DNA from: Ascidiimonas meishanensis | GTDB lineage: Bacteria > Bacteroidota > Bacteroidia > Flavobacteriales > Flavobacteriaceae | Reading direction: 5' to 3' | Length of the DNA: 64,000 nucleotides | NCBI RefSeq assembly: GCF_037782385.1 | Contig: NZ_JBBEXD010000004.1 | Span: forward strand, 310,001-374,000 | Shown here: in pieces, positions 32,496 through 41,903 of the stretch | Layout of the letters: every line of letters starts with the position of its first letter | How positions within the stretch are numbered: the stretch's first letter is position 1 | The notes under the pieces: model-generated | What the model was told of the DNA's origin: nothing | What the model saw: the letters and a program-made list of their open reading frames with translations, nothing else | The model's database searches: none | Position numbers and translations under genes: made by a program

Positions 32496-34589
32496 TTATT
32501 TTTTAATGGTCACATAAAAAGTAGTCCCTTTATTTAATTCACTATCAAGCCATATACGTCCATCGTATTGATCAATAATTTTTTTAACTATTGAAAGCCC
32601 AATTCCAGTAGAGTCCTTATGGTTTCCTAAGGATTGAAAAACCTTAAATATTTTTTTATGATATTCTTCTGGTATTCCAATACCATTATCCTTAATAGCA
32701 AATTCCCAATATTTTTTCTTCTCCTTGCAATACACTTCTACCCTACCATCTTCCTGATTAGCGTAATTAACGGCATTGCTTATAAGGTTTTGAAAGAGTT
32801 GTTGCATTCTTATAGGATCTGCCTTAATCACTGGCATTTCATTTACAATTTTCACTTTAACATGGGAGGGAATAAAAATAGTTCTTACAATATCTTTTAA
32901 AATTTTATCAATGGCCACTTCTTCTCTAATATGTCTAGAGTTTTGGATACTTGAATATCTTAAAATACCATCGATTAAATGATCCATTTTTTGAATTTTC
33001 TCCTGCATCATCTTCAGGTTATTTCTACCATTTTCATCTAATTTTTCTTCGTAGTCTTCATGTATCCAAGAAGCCAAAGCACTTATGCTTCGTAAAGGTG
33101 ACTTTAAATCGTGCGAGACAATATGTGCAAATTCTTTAAGTTGTTCATTGTTAACCTCCAGTTTTTTGAGCAACTCTACACGCTGTTGTTCTGCTTTTTT
33201 ACGTAAGTTTAAATTTAGCACATGCCGCAATTTAGCCGCTGCTAAATTGGCAATGCTGATGAGTGTTTCAAGATGTGAATTGGTAAAATAATTTTTAGAA
33301 GAATGTTCAGAATCAATAATCCCAATGACTTTCCCTTCTGAGATTATTGGAACTGTTATTTCTGAATAATTCATAATCTCATCTGGAATATAACGGCTAT
33401 CTTTTGATGTATCTGAAACTATTTCAGGTTTTCCTGTAAGGGCTACCGAGCCCACAACACCCATACCTAACTTTATTCTCATTTGAGGTGAATAGCCTTC
33501 TCTTTTTTCTTTTTTTATTCCATAAGCTGTTGGAACTAAATACTCTTTATTATCATCAAATGTATAGATAAGACAATCCTCGAAACCAAAAAGACTCATT
33601 GTATTTTCTGCTATAATCCAGGTAATTTCTGTAAGATCTGTTTTACCAAGAATAGAAGACATTATACTATTAAGTACTTTGAGGGTAGATGATTCTTTAA
33701 TTTGATTAGTGATATCTTCAATCATCCCTACTTGATACTTCTCATTTCCATTATTATCTAGGACAGAATTAACAATTGTGCGTCCTATAAGAAGAGAGCC
33801 ATCTTTTTTTTGATAGGTTTTTATCTTTGATTTTCCAGCAGATGAATCTCCATGTGTTTTATAAAATTCTTCGGAAATAGCAGGAATCTTAGTTTGCACG
33901 GCAAAATCACTAATATTCTTATGCATTAAATCTTTAGATTCATAACCCAACAGTTCTTGAAAAGCATTGTTTGATTTAATGATATAACCATTTATGGTAA
34001 GGAAGATACCAACAGGAGAATTATCAATAATAATATCTAATTCGCGTTTTTGCTCTTCAAATATTTCTTTATTAATGGTCTCTTGAGTAACATCTCTAAC
34101 AATTCCTTGTGCAGCAATTGGTTTTCCTTCTACATTATAAATAATACTACAATTAACATGCACCAATTTGGGTTGTTTGCTTTTGGTAAAAATACGTGCC
34201 TTGTAATTTGTGTAAGAACCCTTTTTATATAATTCCTGAAACACTTTTGTGGTATATTCCAGATCATTCTTATGCACCAAAGACAACAAATTAAAAGCCT
34301 CTTTATTTACATCATACCCCAGAAGGTCAATTGCGGCATTATTCATTCTTAGCACATTACCAGATATATCTATAACAACATAAGCATCCACAATATTTTC
34401 AAAAACTCCTTCTAGTTCTGAGGTTTTCTCACTTAATTTGCTCTCTAATTTTGCGTTTACCTCCTGAAGTTGCAACGTAAGATTATATAATTCCAAAGCT
34501 TTATCCTCCAGAATTTTTTCTGCTTTCTTTCTTGACGCTTTTTCTCTTGCTAGCGCCCTCTTATAAATGTCCTCACTTATTTTATTCAT
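32496..34589 (-). CDS. Soluble PAS-PAS-GAF sensor histidine kinase
   Basis: A 697-residue kinase with no membrane segment. A coiled coil (1-60) leads into PAS1 (about 62-170), PAS2 (about 180-297, SPVGIFLTINGYIIKSNNAF), a GAF domain (about 305-455, GMGVVGSVALTGKPEIVSD) and then HisKA with His493 (FAHIVSHDLKSPLRS) and HATPase (N box LFQNLISNAVNYAN, DNGIGIPE, STGIGLSIVKKI). It has the same HDLKSPLR core as the second kinase in the operon. The H-NOX gene overlaps its start by 8 bases, the classic H-NOX/kinase pairing in which NO-bound H-NOX controls autophosphorylation. Confidence 0.92.
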   Translation of the reverse strand: MNKISEDIYKRALAREKASRKKAEKILEDKALELYNLTLQLQEVNAKLESKLSEKTSELEGVFENIVDAYVVIDISGNVLRMNNAAIDLLGYDVNKEAFNLLSLVHKNDLEYTTKVFQELYKKGSYTNYKARIFTKSKQPKLVHVNCSIIYNVEGKPIAAQGIVRDVTQETINKEIFEEQKRELDIIIDNSPVGIFLTINGYIIKSNNAFQELLGYESKDLMHKNISDFAVQTKIPAISEEFYKTHGDSSAGKSKIKTYQKKDGSLLIGRTIVNSVLDNNGNEKYQVGMIEDITNQIKESSTLKVLNSIMSSILGKTDLTEITWIIAENTMSLFGFEDCLIYTFDDNKEYLVPTAYGIKKEKREGYSPQMRIKLGMGVVGSVALTGKPEIVSDTSKDSRYIPDEIMNYSEITVPIISEGKVIGIIDSEHSSKNYFTNSHLETLISIANLAAAKLRHVLNLNLRKKAEQQRVELLKKLEVNNEQLKEFAHIVSHDLKSPLRSISALASWIHEDYEEKLDENGRNNLKMMQEKIQKMDHLIDGILRYSSIQNSRHIREEVAIDKILKDIVRTIFIPSHVKVKIVNEMPVIKADPIRMQQLFQNLISNAVNYANQEDGRVEVYCKEKKKYWEFAIKDNGIGIPEEYHKKIFKVFQSLGNHKDSTGIGLSIVKKIIDQYDGRIWLDSELNKGTTFYVTIKK

Positions 34590-35124
34590 TCAAGATTGCT
34601 TCAAACTTTACCCGTTTGCCAAATTTGTCTAAGACCTCAAAATTAACAGTAGCATTTTTACCATAATGTTCAAATGTTTTTTCCATAAGTCCTTTGGCAA
34701 ACATATATAAGCTCCGTTCAGATTGATATATCATAGTTATTTTAGTATCGCTCTTCTCTATAACATCAAAAGAAGGTAATTCTGCGTCTTTATAAATCTT
34801 TCTTACATGAACATGGATATGACTTTCAATTGCATTTAGAAGATCTATGGGAGATGTATACATCTCAAAAATATTGGCATGACTTTCCACTAACTTTTTG
34901 AAAAAGTAGTGTCCGTAGGCGTAGATAAGATTACCTGCGGCAATATCAGACTTCTCACTTAAATTGTGAATTAACTCAAACATTTCTGCAGCATCGTAGG
35001 TACCTACTGCTGTATAGATTGCTTTCGATTTAAGATTAGAATTTTCAATTATAAAATCAAGAGTTTCTAATCCGAATTTTTCTTCGACCATTTCAAGAAA
35101 CTCCGTAAATACAATACCTTTCAT
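34582..35124 (-). CDS. H-NOX haem NO-sensing protein
   Basis: A 180-residue soluble haem protein. It starts MKGIVFTEFLEMVEEKFG, as bacterial H-NOX proteins do. The YxSxR haem-propionate motif is intact (Tyr133, Ser135, Arg137 in MIYQSERSL), and the proximal His lies in HIHVHVRKIY, with His104 at the expected distance from that motif. PSFDV and the C-terminal FEHYGKNATV complete the fold. No distal Tyr is obvious, so a preference for NO over oxygen is expected. First gene of a six-gene operon, it overlaps the PAS-PAS-GAF kinase by 8 bases. Confidence 0.93.
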   Translation of the reverse strand: MKGIVFTEFLEMVEEKFGLETLDFIIENSNLKSKAIYTAVGTYDAAEMFELIHNLSEKSDIAAGNLIYAYGHYFFKKLVESHANIFEMYTSPIDLLNAIESHIHVHVRKIYKDAELPSFDVIEKSDTKITMIYQSERSLYMFAKGLMEKTFEHYGKNATVNFEVLDKFGKRVKFEAILNE

Positions 35125-35206
35125 AGCTCAAGTTTTGGGGCTTAAATCTCATTAAAGGAAACTAGTTAAGCAATTTTTCTAAAATTTAATGACTTATAGC
35201 AACAAG

Positions 35207-35614
35207 TTATGCTTTTATAAGTTCATTAGAATCCCAATAATCCAAAATAGTCTTTAACTTTTCAATATAGTGTTCATATTTCAAAGGTTTTAACATATAA
35301 CCCGCAATACCAATCTCATAGCACTCTTGCAAATCCTGCCGATTACTTGAGGTGGTGAGAATTATACTTGGTATATATTTAAAGACTTTATTTTCCTTTA
35401 AAATTCTCAGGAACTCAATGCCATTCATTTTTGGCATGTTTAAATCTAATAAAATTATGTCAGGTATTACATCATTATCTTGAAGAATTTCCAAAGCATC
35501 TTCACCATTACCAGCCTCGATAATATTATGTTTAAGACCTAATTTAGCTATTGTGCGATGTAATTTCATTACTTCTATTACATCATCTTCTATGAATAGT
35601 ATATTGAGCGCCAT
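35207..35614 (-). CDS. Single-domain response regulator (receiver only)
   Basis: A 135-residue stand-alone receiver of the CheY/Rcp1 type: acidic Glu9-Asp10-Asp11, phospho-acceptor Asp57 (IILLDLNMPKMNG), Thr in ILTTSS and Lys in GYMLKPLKY. No output domain. It lies 82 bases upstream of the H-NOX gene in the same direction, so it may be part of the same transcript or just ahead of its own promoter. It is a candidate partner for the Hpt protein (REC to Hpt to REC-LytTR), giving the relay a diffusible middle step. Confidence 0.9.
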   Translation of the reverse strand: MALNILFIEDDVIEVMKLHRTIAKLGLKHNIIEAGNGEDALEILQDNDVIPDIILLDLNMPKMNGIEFLRILKENKVFKYIPSIILTTSSNRQDLQECYEIGIAGYMLKPLKYEHYIEKLKTILDYWDSNELIKA

Positions 35615-35762
35615 TGAAAAAAGTTTTTCATCAAGGTTAAAATTCGCATTTAAAAGATTATTATTTCAAAGGCTTCGATTAATCTATAGTTACTATAGGT
35701 GAAAGGTTGATTTTAATCGATGAACAGTATTTATAGAAATCTTACACTCAAACAAAAGCTTA

Positions 35763-37010
35763 CTAAGTAAATCTATTAGGACAAAACATTCGTAGATCCA
35801 TACTAGTTTTTTGTTTATTGATTAATTCGCATACAAGTTTTCCAGTAGCAGGGCCCATACTCCATCCCATCATGGCATGACCTGCTGCAACAACCAAATT
35901 TTCAAGAGAAGAAACATAACCAATATAAGGGAGCCCATCTGGTGTTATGGGTCTTAACCCACACTTTGCATTTTTTAATTCTGAATCTATAAGATTAATT
36001 TGTGTGTAATAATCACTAACTGCATTAGAAATTGCTTTTACTCTTTCTGGTCTTATAATGGTATTACTGCCGGAAAACTCCATGGTTCCAGCAAACCTAG
36101 TAAAACCTATCATAGGAGTTACCGCTACTTTTGATTCCATTAATACTGCCGGATAATTAATACCCAAATCTCTTGAGGAATTTATGCTGTATCCTTTACC
36201 AGGCTGTACTGGTATTTTCAATTTTAATTTGTTCCCTAAACTCCCCGTCCAAGATCCAGTTGCCATCACCACCTCATCTGACAGATATTCATTTTTATGA
36301 GTAACTATTTTGGTAACGACGTTCTTTTTAATTTCTAAATCAATTACTTCTTCCCCAGACACTATTTTCACATTATTATCCTTAAGATAAGTAATCATCT
36401 TAGGCATAAACTCATTAGGAGTAGTATGTGCATCACACTTATACAAAAATCCGCCTTGAATTTCATGATTTACTGTAGGTTCTAGTTGAAGTAATTCCGT
36501 CTGATTTAGTATCTGAACATTTAAGCCTTCGTTTTTGGCTATTTTAACTACTTCAAACTCTCTATCTGCTTCTTTTTGAGTTTTATAAAGCATCAATAGG
36601 CCCTTTTTATCTAATTGAAAAGTGCCGAGATCTTCAGACATTCTTATTTGATCGTATAAGCTTTTACTCAATAAATTAATTTCCTTGATAATTGGTATCG
36701 CTTTTTGTACTTTTTCTTTTGTTGTAGATTGATAAAAATGATAAGCCCATTCAAAAAAAGTGAGATCAAGTCTAGGCTTTATATAAAATGGACTTTCCTT
36801 CTTTAGCAGAGAGAGTAGTCCCTTTTTTAGCATTCCAGGAGATGCTAACGAAATGAGATGGCTAGGAGTTATATATCCAGCATTTACATAAGATGCTCCT
36901 TCATTTAATGCTGATTTATCAATAACTGTTACGTTGTAACCTTCTTTATTTAGATAGTAGGCAGTACACAGCCCTATAATTCCTCCTCCTAAAATGGTTA
37001 CGGTTTTCAT
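35763..37010 (-). CDS. FAD-dependent D-amino acid dehydrogenase (DadA-like)
   Basis: A 415-residue DAO-family flavoprotein. The N-terminal dinucleotide motif GGGIIGLCTAYYL (residues 8-20) and the glutamate/aspartate end of strand 2 (VTVIDKSA) bind FAD, and the closing flavin segment near the C-terminus is GLRPITPDGLPYIG with VAAGHAMMGWSMGPATG. It should oxidise a D-amino acid or N-alkylated amino acid to the imino acid, passing electrons to the respiratory chain. No signal or membrane helix. It stands alone between the signalling genes and the MutS-like gene, so the substrate is not shown by neighbours; hydroxyproline or D-alanine are the usual candidates. Confidence 0.85.
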   Translation of the reverse strand: MKTVTILGGGIIGLCTAYYLNKEGYNVTVIDKSALNEGASYVNAGYITPSHLISLASPGMLKKGLLSLLKKESPFYIKPRLDLTFFEWAYHFYQSTTKEKVQKAIPIIKEINLLSKSLYDQIRMSEDLGTFQLDKKGLLMLYKTQKEADREFEVVKIAKNEGLNVQILNQTELLQLEPTVNHEIQGGFLYKCDAHTTPNEFMPKMITYLKDNNVKIVSGEEVIDLEIKKNVVTKIVTHKNEYLSDEVVMATGSWTGSLGNKLKLKIPVQPGKGYSINSSRDLGINYPAVLMESKVAVTPMIGFTRFAGTMEFSGSNTIIRPERVKAISNAVSDYYTQINLIDSELKNAKCGLRPITPDGLPYIGYVSSLENLVVAAGHAMMGWSMGPATGKLVCELINKQKTSMDLRMFCPNRFT

Positions 37011-37039
37011 TTCTACAATTTAGTATTGATTCTGCAATC

Positions 37040-38839
37040 TCACACAATATTCATTTTTTTGAGTAAAAAAGAAGCATTCATATTTTTACAAACTCCCTTT
37101 TTCAAGCGATAGTCAAAATAGAGCTCATCATTGTTTATTTCAGCATCAAAATAGTAATTTTTTACTTGCGATAAGTTTTCTTCAAGCTCGCATAAACTAA
37201 GGTCATGAGTGGCTACAATACCGGTAATTTGAGCTTGCACCAGTTTTTCAATAAATTTTTTAGATCCGTTTGCCTTATCTGTACTATTGGTTCCTTTTAG
37301 AATCTCATCTAAAATGACAAAGTATTTTTCATTCTGAATTGTTTCTACAATAAATTTTAATCGTTTAAGTTCAGAAAAAAAGTAAGACTCATCATCCGTC
37401 AAAGAATCACTGGTGCGCATACTTGTAATGAGTTTTACAGGATGATAACTAAACTCTTCTGCACAAACTGGAAGTCCTGCATTTCCCATGACTACGAGTA
37501 AAGAAACGGTTCTTAGAAACGTACTTTTCCCAGCCATATTAGCACCCGTAATAATAAGAAACTGTCCTTTTATAAGTTCAAAGTCATTCTTTACACTTCT
37601 ACTAGAATCCAGTAATGGATGTGATGCTTGAAGTGCTCTCATCTGTATTTTTTCTTCTGAAATCTTAGGAAAACAATACTTTGGGTGATTAAACACAAAA
37701 TTTGCTAAAGAATTGTGAGCATCAAAAAAACGAATTAGATCAAACCATTTCTCAACCTCACTACTGTAAGATTTAATCCATTCTTCAATACGTCTAGATT
37801 GGTATAAATCCCAGAGCAAAAAACCATTTGCCAATACTCCAAAGAGCATGTTATTTCTTTGATCTAATGAATTCAATGACTTACTAAAATCTTTTAATAC
37901 AATTGAGGTTTTGAATGCTCCTTTCTGGATAGAAGCTAGTTTGTTGTTTAAAATAACAGACTTAAATTCTTTATTCTCTAGTAATTTCATTAATTGATGA
38001 TACTGATCAAAGGTACTTTTAAGCTTTGTAGTATGTTCAGACAACTTATTAACTCTTTTAAAAAAACGACCTGAAATACCCAGACCTATAAAAAACCAAT
38101 ACAACAGAAATCGTTCATTTATTAAGTCTGATGCCGAAGCTATTATTAAAGCTATCGACCCCAAAGAGAATAGTATAGAAAACATCTTTGAGCGGACTGG
38201 TGTAAATGCTTGATAGCTATTTATCCATTGCACTACCAGATTTGAAGAAATCTCAGCCTTAATCATTGAAGCCATTGCTGCAAACTCCTGCCGCCAATTT
38301 GATTCTTTTGAAAGCTCATGCAACGCTTCTTGCCTATTTTTAATGTTTTCAATATCATTGGCCATTAGCAATTCTGCAAGTTTCTCTTTTCCCTCAGCTA
38401 AGGAGGTACGATTCAGATATTGAAAAAAAGAACCCTTACCAAAAAGGTCTATATCTTTTGAAAATTCATGTGAAGATTTTAGAAACTCTGATCCGTTTGA
38501 AAGTTCTTTAAAATCTCTATTTAAAACTTTTAATTCAATTGTATTTATTTCTATAAGCTTCTGTGTTTTTTCGTAGTAGTATTTTAAATCTATATATTTT
38601 GATACTAAAAATAAAAAAAGAATACATCCGGGTATTCCTAGATAAAATAACGATCCTACTCCGCTATAAAGCCAATACATAGCCAAGGCGGTTGCAAGAA
38701 AAACCAATAAGCGTAATAGGCTCAAATTTCGCAAACTTCTTTTCTGAATAATCAATTTATTCTGAAGCGTTTTTAAACGGGATTTGTAATAATTAATGGG
38801 AGCTTCTATACGTTCTCCTGTATCTTGAGTATAATTCAT
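37040..38839 (-). CDS. MutS-related ATPase with N-terminal membrane helices
   Basis: A 599-residue protein with a MutS domain V ATPase at the C-terminus: Walker A GANMAGKSTFLR (about residues 428-440), the MRTSDSLTDDESYFFSELKR region, Walker B FVILDEILKG and the GIVATHDLSLC switch. Upstream are a lever-like helical region (about 90-400) and four hydrophobic helices, two near the N-terminus (43-60 and 65-85) and two at about 218-255. The mismatch-recognition domains I are absent, so it is not a canonical mismatch repair MutS. This membrane-anchored MutS-like architecture recurs in Bacteroidota, role unknown. It overlaps the MmcQ/YjbR gene by 4 bases. Confidence 0.85.
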   Translation of the reverse strand: MNYTQDTGERIEAPINYYKSRLKTLQNKLIIQKRSLRNLSLLRLLVFLATALAMYWLYSGVGSLFYLGIPGCILFLFLVSKYIDLKYYYEKTQKLIEINTIELKVLNRDFKELSNGSEFLKSSHEFSKDIDLFGKGSFFQYLNRTSLAEGKEKLAELLMANDIENIKNRQEALHELSKESNWRQEFAAMASMIKAEISSNLVVQWINSYQAFTPVRSKMFSILFSLGSIALIIASASDLINERFLLYWFFIGLGISGRFFKRVNKLSEHTTKLKSTFDQYHQLMKLLENKEFKSVILNNKLASIQKGAFKTSIVLKDFSKSLNSLDQRNNMLFGVLANGFLLWDLYQSRRIEEWIKSYSSEVEKWFDLIRFFDAHNSLANFVFNHPKYCFPKISEEKIQMRALQASHPLLDSSRSVKNDFELIKGQFLIITGANMAGKSTFLRTVSLLVVMGNAGLPVCAEEFSYHPVKLITSMRTSDSLTDDESYFFSELKRLKFIVETIQNEKYFVILDEILKGTNSTDKANGSKKFIEKLVQAQITGIVATHDLSLCELEENLSQVKNYYFDAEINNDELYFDYRLKKGVCKNMNASFLLKKMNIV

Positions 38840-39204
38840 AAATTTTCTAATTCTCGCTTTAGCTTTAAAGACATCCCTTTTACAACCAAATCATATGAAT
38901 GATCTATCAACTCCAAAATTAAGTGAGAAGGTATTTCCCCAGATTGGAGGCTAAGTGTATTCCAATGCTTTTTACTCATATGGTATCCTCCTGTAATACT
39001 TTCAAAAGAAGCTCTTAATTCCATAGCATAGTCTGGATCACACTTAAGATTGATAGAAGCCTCTCCACTTTCCCAATTTTCTAAAGGTAAGAGAGCAAAC
39101 ATTTTACCAAGTACTTTAAAAACCAGCGTATCCTTATCAAAAGGAAAATCTTCAAATACACCCTTTTTAGCCAAACAGTATTCTCTTATTTCGTCAAGAT
39201 GCAT
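38836..39204 (-). CDS. MmcQ/YjbR family protein
   Basis: A 122-residue protein with the CyaY-like alpha/beta fold of the MmcQ/YjbR family: MHLDEIREYCLAKKGVFEDFPF at the start, KDTLVFKVLGKMFALLPL, NLKCDPDYA and the HMSKKHWNTLSL segment near the end. Members bind DNA or small ligands weakly, and no enzymatic function is proven. First of a two-gene unit with the MutS-like ATPase (4-base overlap). Confidence 0.9.
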   Translation of the reverse strand: MHLDEIREYCLAKKGVFEDFPFDKDTLVFKVLGKMFALLPLENWESGEASINLKCDPDYAMELRASFESITGGYHMSKKHWNTLSLQSGEIPSHLILELIDHSYDLVVKGMSLKLKRELENL

Positions 39205-39352
39205 TCGCTCTAATATTTTAGCCTATAAATTTACATTAATTAAAGAAAAAATGAACTTTATACCTATTGACTTTAGCTACCAATATATTGGTTATGGAAT
39301 TGCTGAAATTACCTGTATTCGGTATTTTCGAATAAAAAGGAAGTAGTCTCCT

Positions 39353-39979
39353 TTATTCTTCGCTCAAAATTTTTTTGCTTTTTGGATCTATAGTTAATGC
39401 AGAATAGTCTAATTTCCAACCAATGGTTCCCACAATATTTTCCATAAGCAAAATAGCTTCTAAGGCTTCTTTTTTTGCTGTATCCATTAAGCTGCTTTCT
39501 GGGATTTTATCTAAAATATGCTTTTTCGCTTCTTTATTGAGTGCCGTTAAATCTTCTGATGCAAATCTATTAAATAAACCATCTTTAATATCATAATACT
39601 TCAAATCTGGCTCTATAGTTATCACTTCTGGTTGTGGAAAACTGGTTACTATAATGGTTTTCTTTGCCAGATTTGCATGCATCTCTATTTTTTTCATGTC
39701 AAAACCAATATGAGTTTTAGCATTAATAATGATTAAAGCTTTCTTTTTACTAATGAAAAGATTCATGAAATGAACTTTGGTATTTTCGTAATGAAAAATC
39801 TCTGCAAATTCTCCTTCTACAGTAATTAATTTACAGACTGTTCTTATTTTTTCAAGAAGAATAACAGATTGCTTCTCTGTAAGTTCTTTGTTTTGCCGTT
39901 TTCTGAATAGAGAGAATATCCAATACATAAATATGGCTCCCAGCAATAGACCTAAAAAAGCAATTAACAAATCCTCCAT
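39353..39979 (-). CDS. DUF4230 membrane-anchored protein
   Basis: A 208-residue protein with one N-terminal membrane helix (about 4-22) and an extracytoplasmic DUF4230 domain (about 45-200). Motifs include ILLEKIRTVCKLITVEGEF at the start, KKALIIINAKTHIGFDMKKI and an aromatic DLKYYDIKDGLFNRFASEDL. The family is common and uncharacterised. It precedes the cyclase-family gene (opposite end, gap 20 bases to the gene ending at 39999 strand-wise upstream), so it may share its transcript. Confidence 0.85.
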   Translation of the reverse strand: MEDLLIAFLGLLLGAIFMYWIFSLFRKRQNKELTEKQSVILLEKIRTVCKLITVEGEFAEIFHYENTKVHFMNLFISKKKALIIINAKTHIGFDMKKIEMHANLAKKTIIVTSFPQPEVITIEPDLKYYDIKDGLFNRFASEDLTALNKEAKKHILDKIPESSLMDTAKKEALEAILLMENIVGTIGWKLDYSALTIDPKSKKILSEE

Positions 39980-39998
39980 GTGTCAAATATACTAATGT

Positions 39999-40745
39999 TC
40001 AAAGTAATTTATACAATATGGGTTTGCTGGGAGTTGCATCATTTTCAAAAGGTGCTATCTGTAAATTTAGCAGGTACTCTCCATCTTTAATACTATTGGC
40101 CACATAGATAAATTCAGTTATTGTTGCATGTGCTCTTATTGTATTATAATAATTCCAAAACGCTTTATGCGCTACTAATTTACCTTCGTCCTTTTCTTTA
40201 TCCACCGAAGGTAAATCTATTAATAAGTGCACTACACCTATTTCCCGCAGAAAGATGGCGGTTTCTTCTAAAAGATAAGGAGGGTTGGTATTTGAATATT
40301 TTCGCGAATGCTTTTCTATCGTATTTGGTAAAGTTCTTATAATCAAAGCTTCAGGCGCTTTAGAAAGCAACGCTTTTTCAACCTGTTTTTTCCCTATTAC
40401 ATAATCGTTTTTTAATTTTTCAGGAGCTATTGTAATTACCTCAGCTAAGAAAAAAAAACGAGTTAGTACTTGATTTACAGGATAGACTTCTTTAGTAATA
40501 TGACCTACACTTTCTGTATGTGTACCGTGAGCATGCGGATTGAAATTGATGGTATTAAAATTAACAGGAGAACCAGCAGCTACACTCCCAATAAAGTTTC
40601 CATCTTCTACTGGCACTATGCTTGGAGGATCCAAATACCATGCACCAACGTTTTTTTCTCCCGATCTTAACGGCAAAGAAATATCTAACGGTTTAGAAAA
40701 ATCTACCTGATAGCTATTGTTTTTTATTTGAAGTGTTCCTTTCAA
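39999..40745 (-). CDS. Cyclase-family hydrolase (kynurenine formamidase-like fold)
   Basis: A 248-residue enzyme of the cyclase/KynB superfamily. The family metal motif HAHGTHTESVGHI (HxGTHxDxPxH in relatives) is present at about residues 92-104, with the usual Asp replaced by Glu and the Pro by Gly. The C-terminal part carries HLLIDLPSVDKEKDEGK with further metal contacts and a final FIYVANSI strand. The family hydrolyses cyclic or N-formyl amides, and no tryptophan-degradation genes lie near, so substrate is open. The hemW gene lies 18 bases upstream. Confidence 0.85.
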   Translation of the reverse strand: MKGTLQIKNNSYQVDFSKPLDISLPLRSGEKNVGAWYLDPPSIVPVEDGNFIGSVAAGSPVNFNTINFNPHAHGTHTESVGHITKEVYPVNQVLTRFFFLAEVITIAPEKLKNDYVIGKKQVEKALLSKAPEALIIRTLPNTIEKHSRKYSNTNPPYLLEETAIFLREIGVVHLLIDLPSVDKEKDEGKLVAHKAFWNYYNTIRAHATITEFIYVANSIKDGEYLLNLQIAPFENDATPSKPILYKLL

Positions 40746-40763
40746 ACTAATGGCGTCTATTTA

Positions 40764-41903
40764 TTATTTTGATTCTAAATTAAGTAAAAAGAGATCACTT
40801 GCGATACCATCGCTTAAAAATTTACCTTTTCTAGAGGTTCTTAGAATATCTTCATCCAGATAAAGATAATTATCTAACAGATACTTTTCTGCCTGTTTTA
40901 ATAAGTATTCAGTATAAATATCTCCAAATTTTTCATTTACGCGTTTCAGTGAGACACCCCATTGCGTTCGCAATCCCGTCATTATATATTCATTATATTG
41001 ATCTGTCAATGAAAGTTCTTCTCTTTCAGAAGGAAGTATCCCTTGTATCATTTTGTTTACATAGATACTATTATTAGCAACATTCCAGCTTCTTCCAATG
41101 CCATCATAACTATGGGCAGAAGGGCCAATACCTAAATATTTTTTTTGCTGCCAATATGCGGTGTTATTTTTACTGAAAAAGCCTTCTTTTCCAAAATTAG
41201 AAAGTTCATAATGCTTAAAATTCTGAGCTTCCAATAACGCTACTAACAAATTAAAATGCTTGTTAGCAACCTCATCATCCACAGGCGCAATCAAACCTTT
41301 TGAAATAAATTTTTGAAGTGCCGTATTTGGTTCTACCGTAAGTGCATATGCAGAAATATGTGGAACTGAAAAAGAGAGTGCTTTTTGTATATTCTGAAGC
41401 CACCTTTCCTCAGTCATTTGTGGAATTCCGTAAATAAGATCTATGGATATATTGGTGAAATATTTGGTTGTTAACTCCAAACAATGAGCCGCTTCTTTTG
41501 CATTATGCGCGCGGTTCATTAACTTTAAATCTTCTTCAAAAAAAGATTGAATTCCAATACTTAATCTATTGACCTCACTTTCTGCAATCTCTTTTATTTT
41601 GCCTTCAAAAAGATCATCCGGATTTGCTTCTATGGTAATTTCAGGATTTGAGACTACGTTATAATTCTTATGAATAGCCTCTACTATTTCATTAAGCTCA
41701 TGAACACTCAGCAAGCTTGGCGTACCCCCACCAAAATAGATGGTTTCTACTTGGTCATTTTGTAATTCATTTTTTCGTAAACTTAATTCTGTATGAATTG
41801 CTTGTAAAACCTCGTCTTTCTTTTTTAAGGAAGTAGAGAAATGAAAGTCACAGTAATAACAGGCCTGTTTACAAAACGGAATATGAAGGTAAATACCACT
41901 CAC
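40764..41903 (-). CDS. hemW: Radical SAM haem chaperone HemW
   Basis: A 379-residue radical SAM protein of the HemN-like group. The CX3CX2C cluster motif is at the N-terminus (Cys11, Cys15, Cys18 in CKQACYYCDF), followed by ETIYFGGGTPSLLS, NPDDLFEGK, RLSIGIQSF and IDLIYGIPQMT. The conserved AYALTVEPNT segment and a C-terminal HemN_C domain (about 290-370) are present. It lacks the extra N-terminal Cys of true HemN oxygen-independent coproporphyrinogen oxidase, favouring HemW, which inserts haem into respiratory enzymes. It overlaps ruvC by 4 bases. Confidence 0.92.
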   Translation of the reverse strand: MSGIYLHIPFCKQACYYCDFHFSTSLKKKDEVLQAIHTELSLRKNELQNDQVETIYFGGGTPSLLSVHELNEIVEAIHKNYNVVSNPEITIEANPDDLFEGKIKEIAESEVNRLSIGIQSFFEEDLKLMNRAHNAKEAAHCLELTTKYFTNISIDLIYGIPQMTEERWLQNIQKALSFSVPHISAYALTVEPNTALQKFISKGLIAPVDDEVANKHFNLLVALLEAQNFKHYELSNFGKEGFFSKNNTAYWQQKKYLGIGPSAHSYDGIGRSWNVANNSIYVNKMIQGILPSEREELSLTDQYNEYIMTGLRTQWGVSLKRVNEKFGDIYTEYLLKQAEKYLLDNYLYLDEDILRTSRKGKFLSDGIASDLFLLNLESK

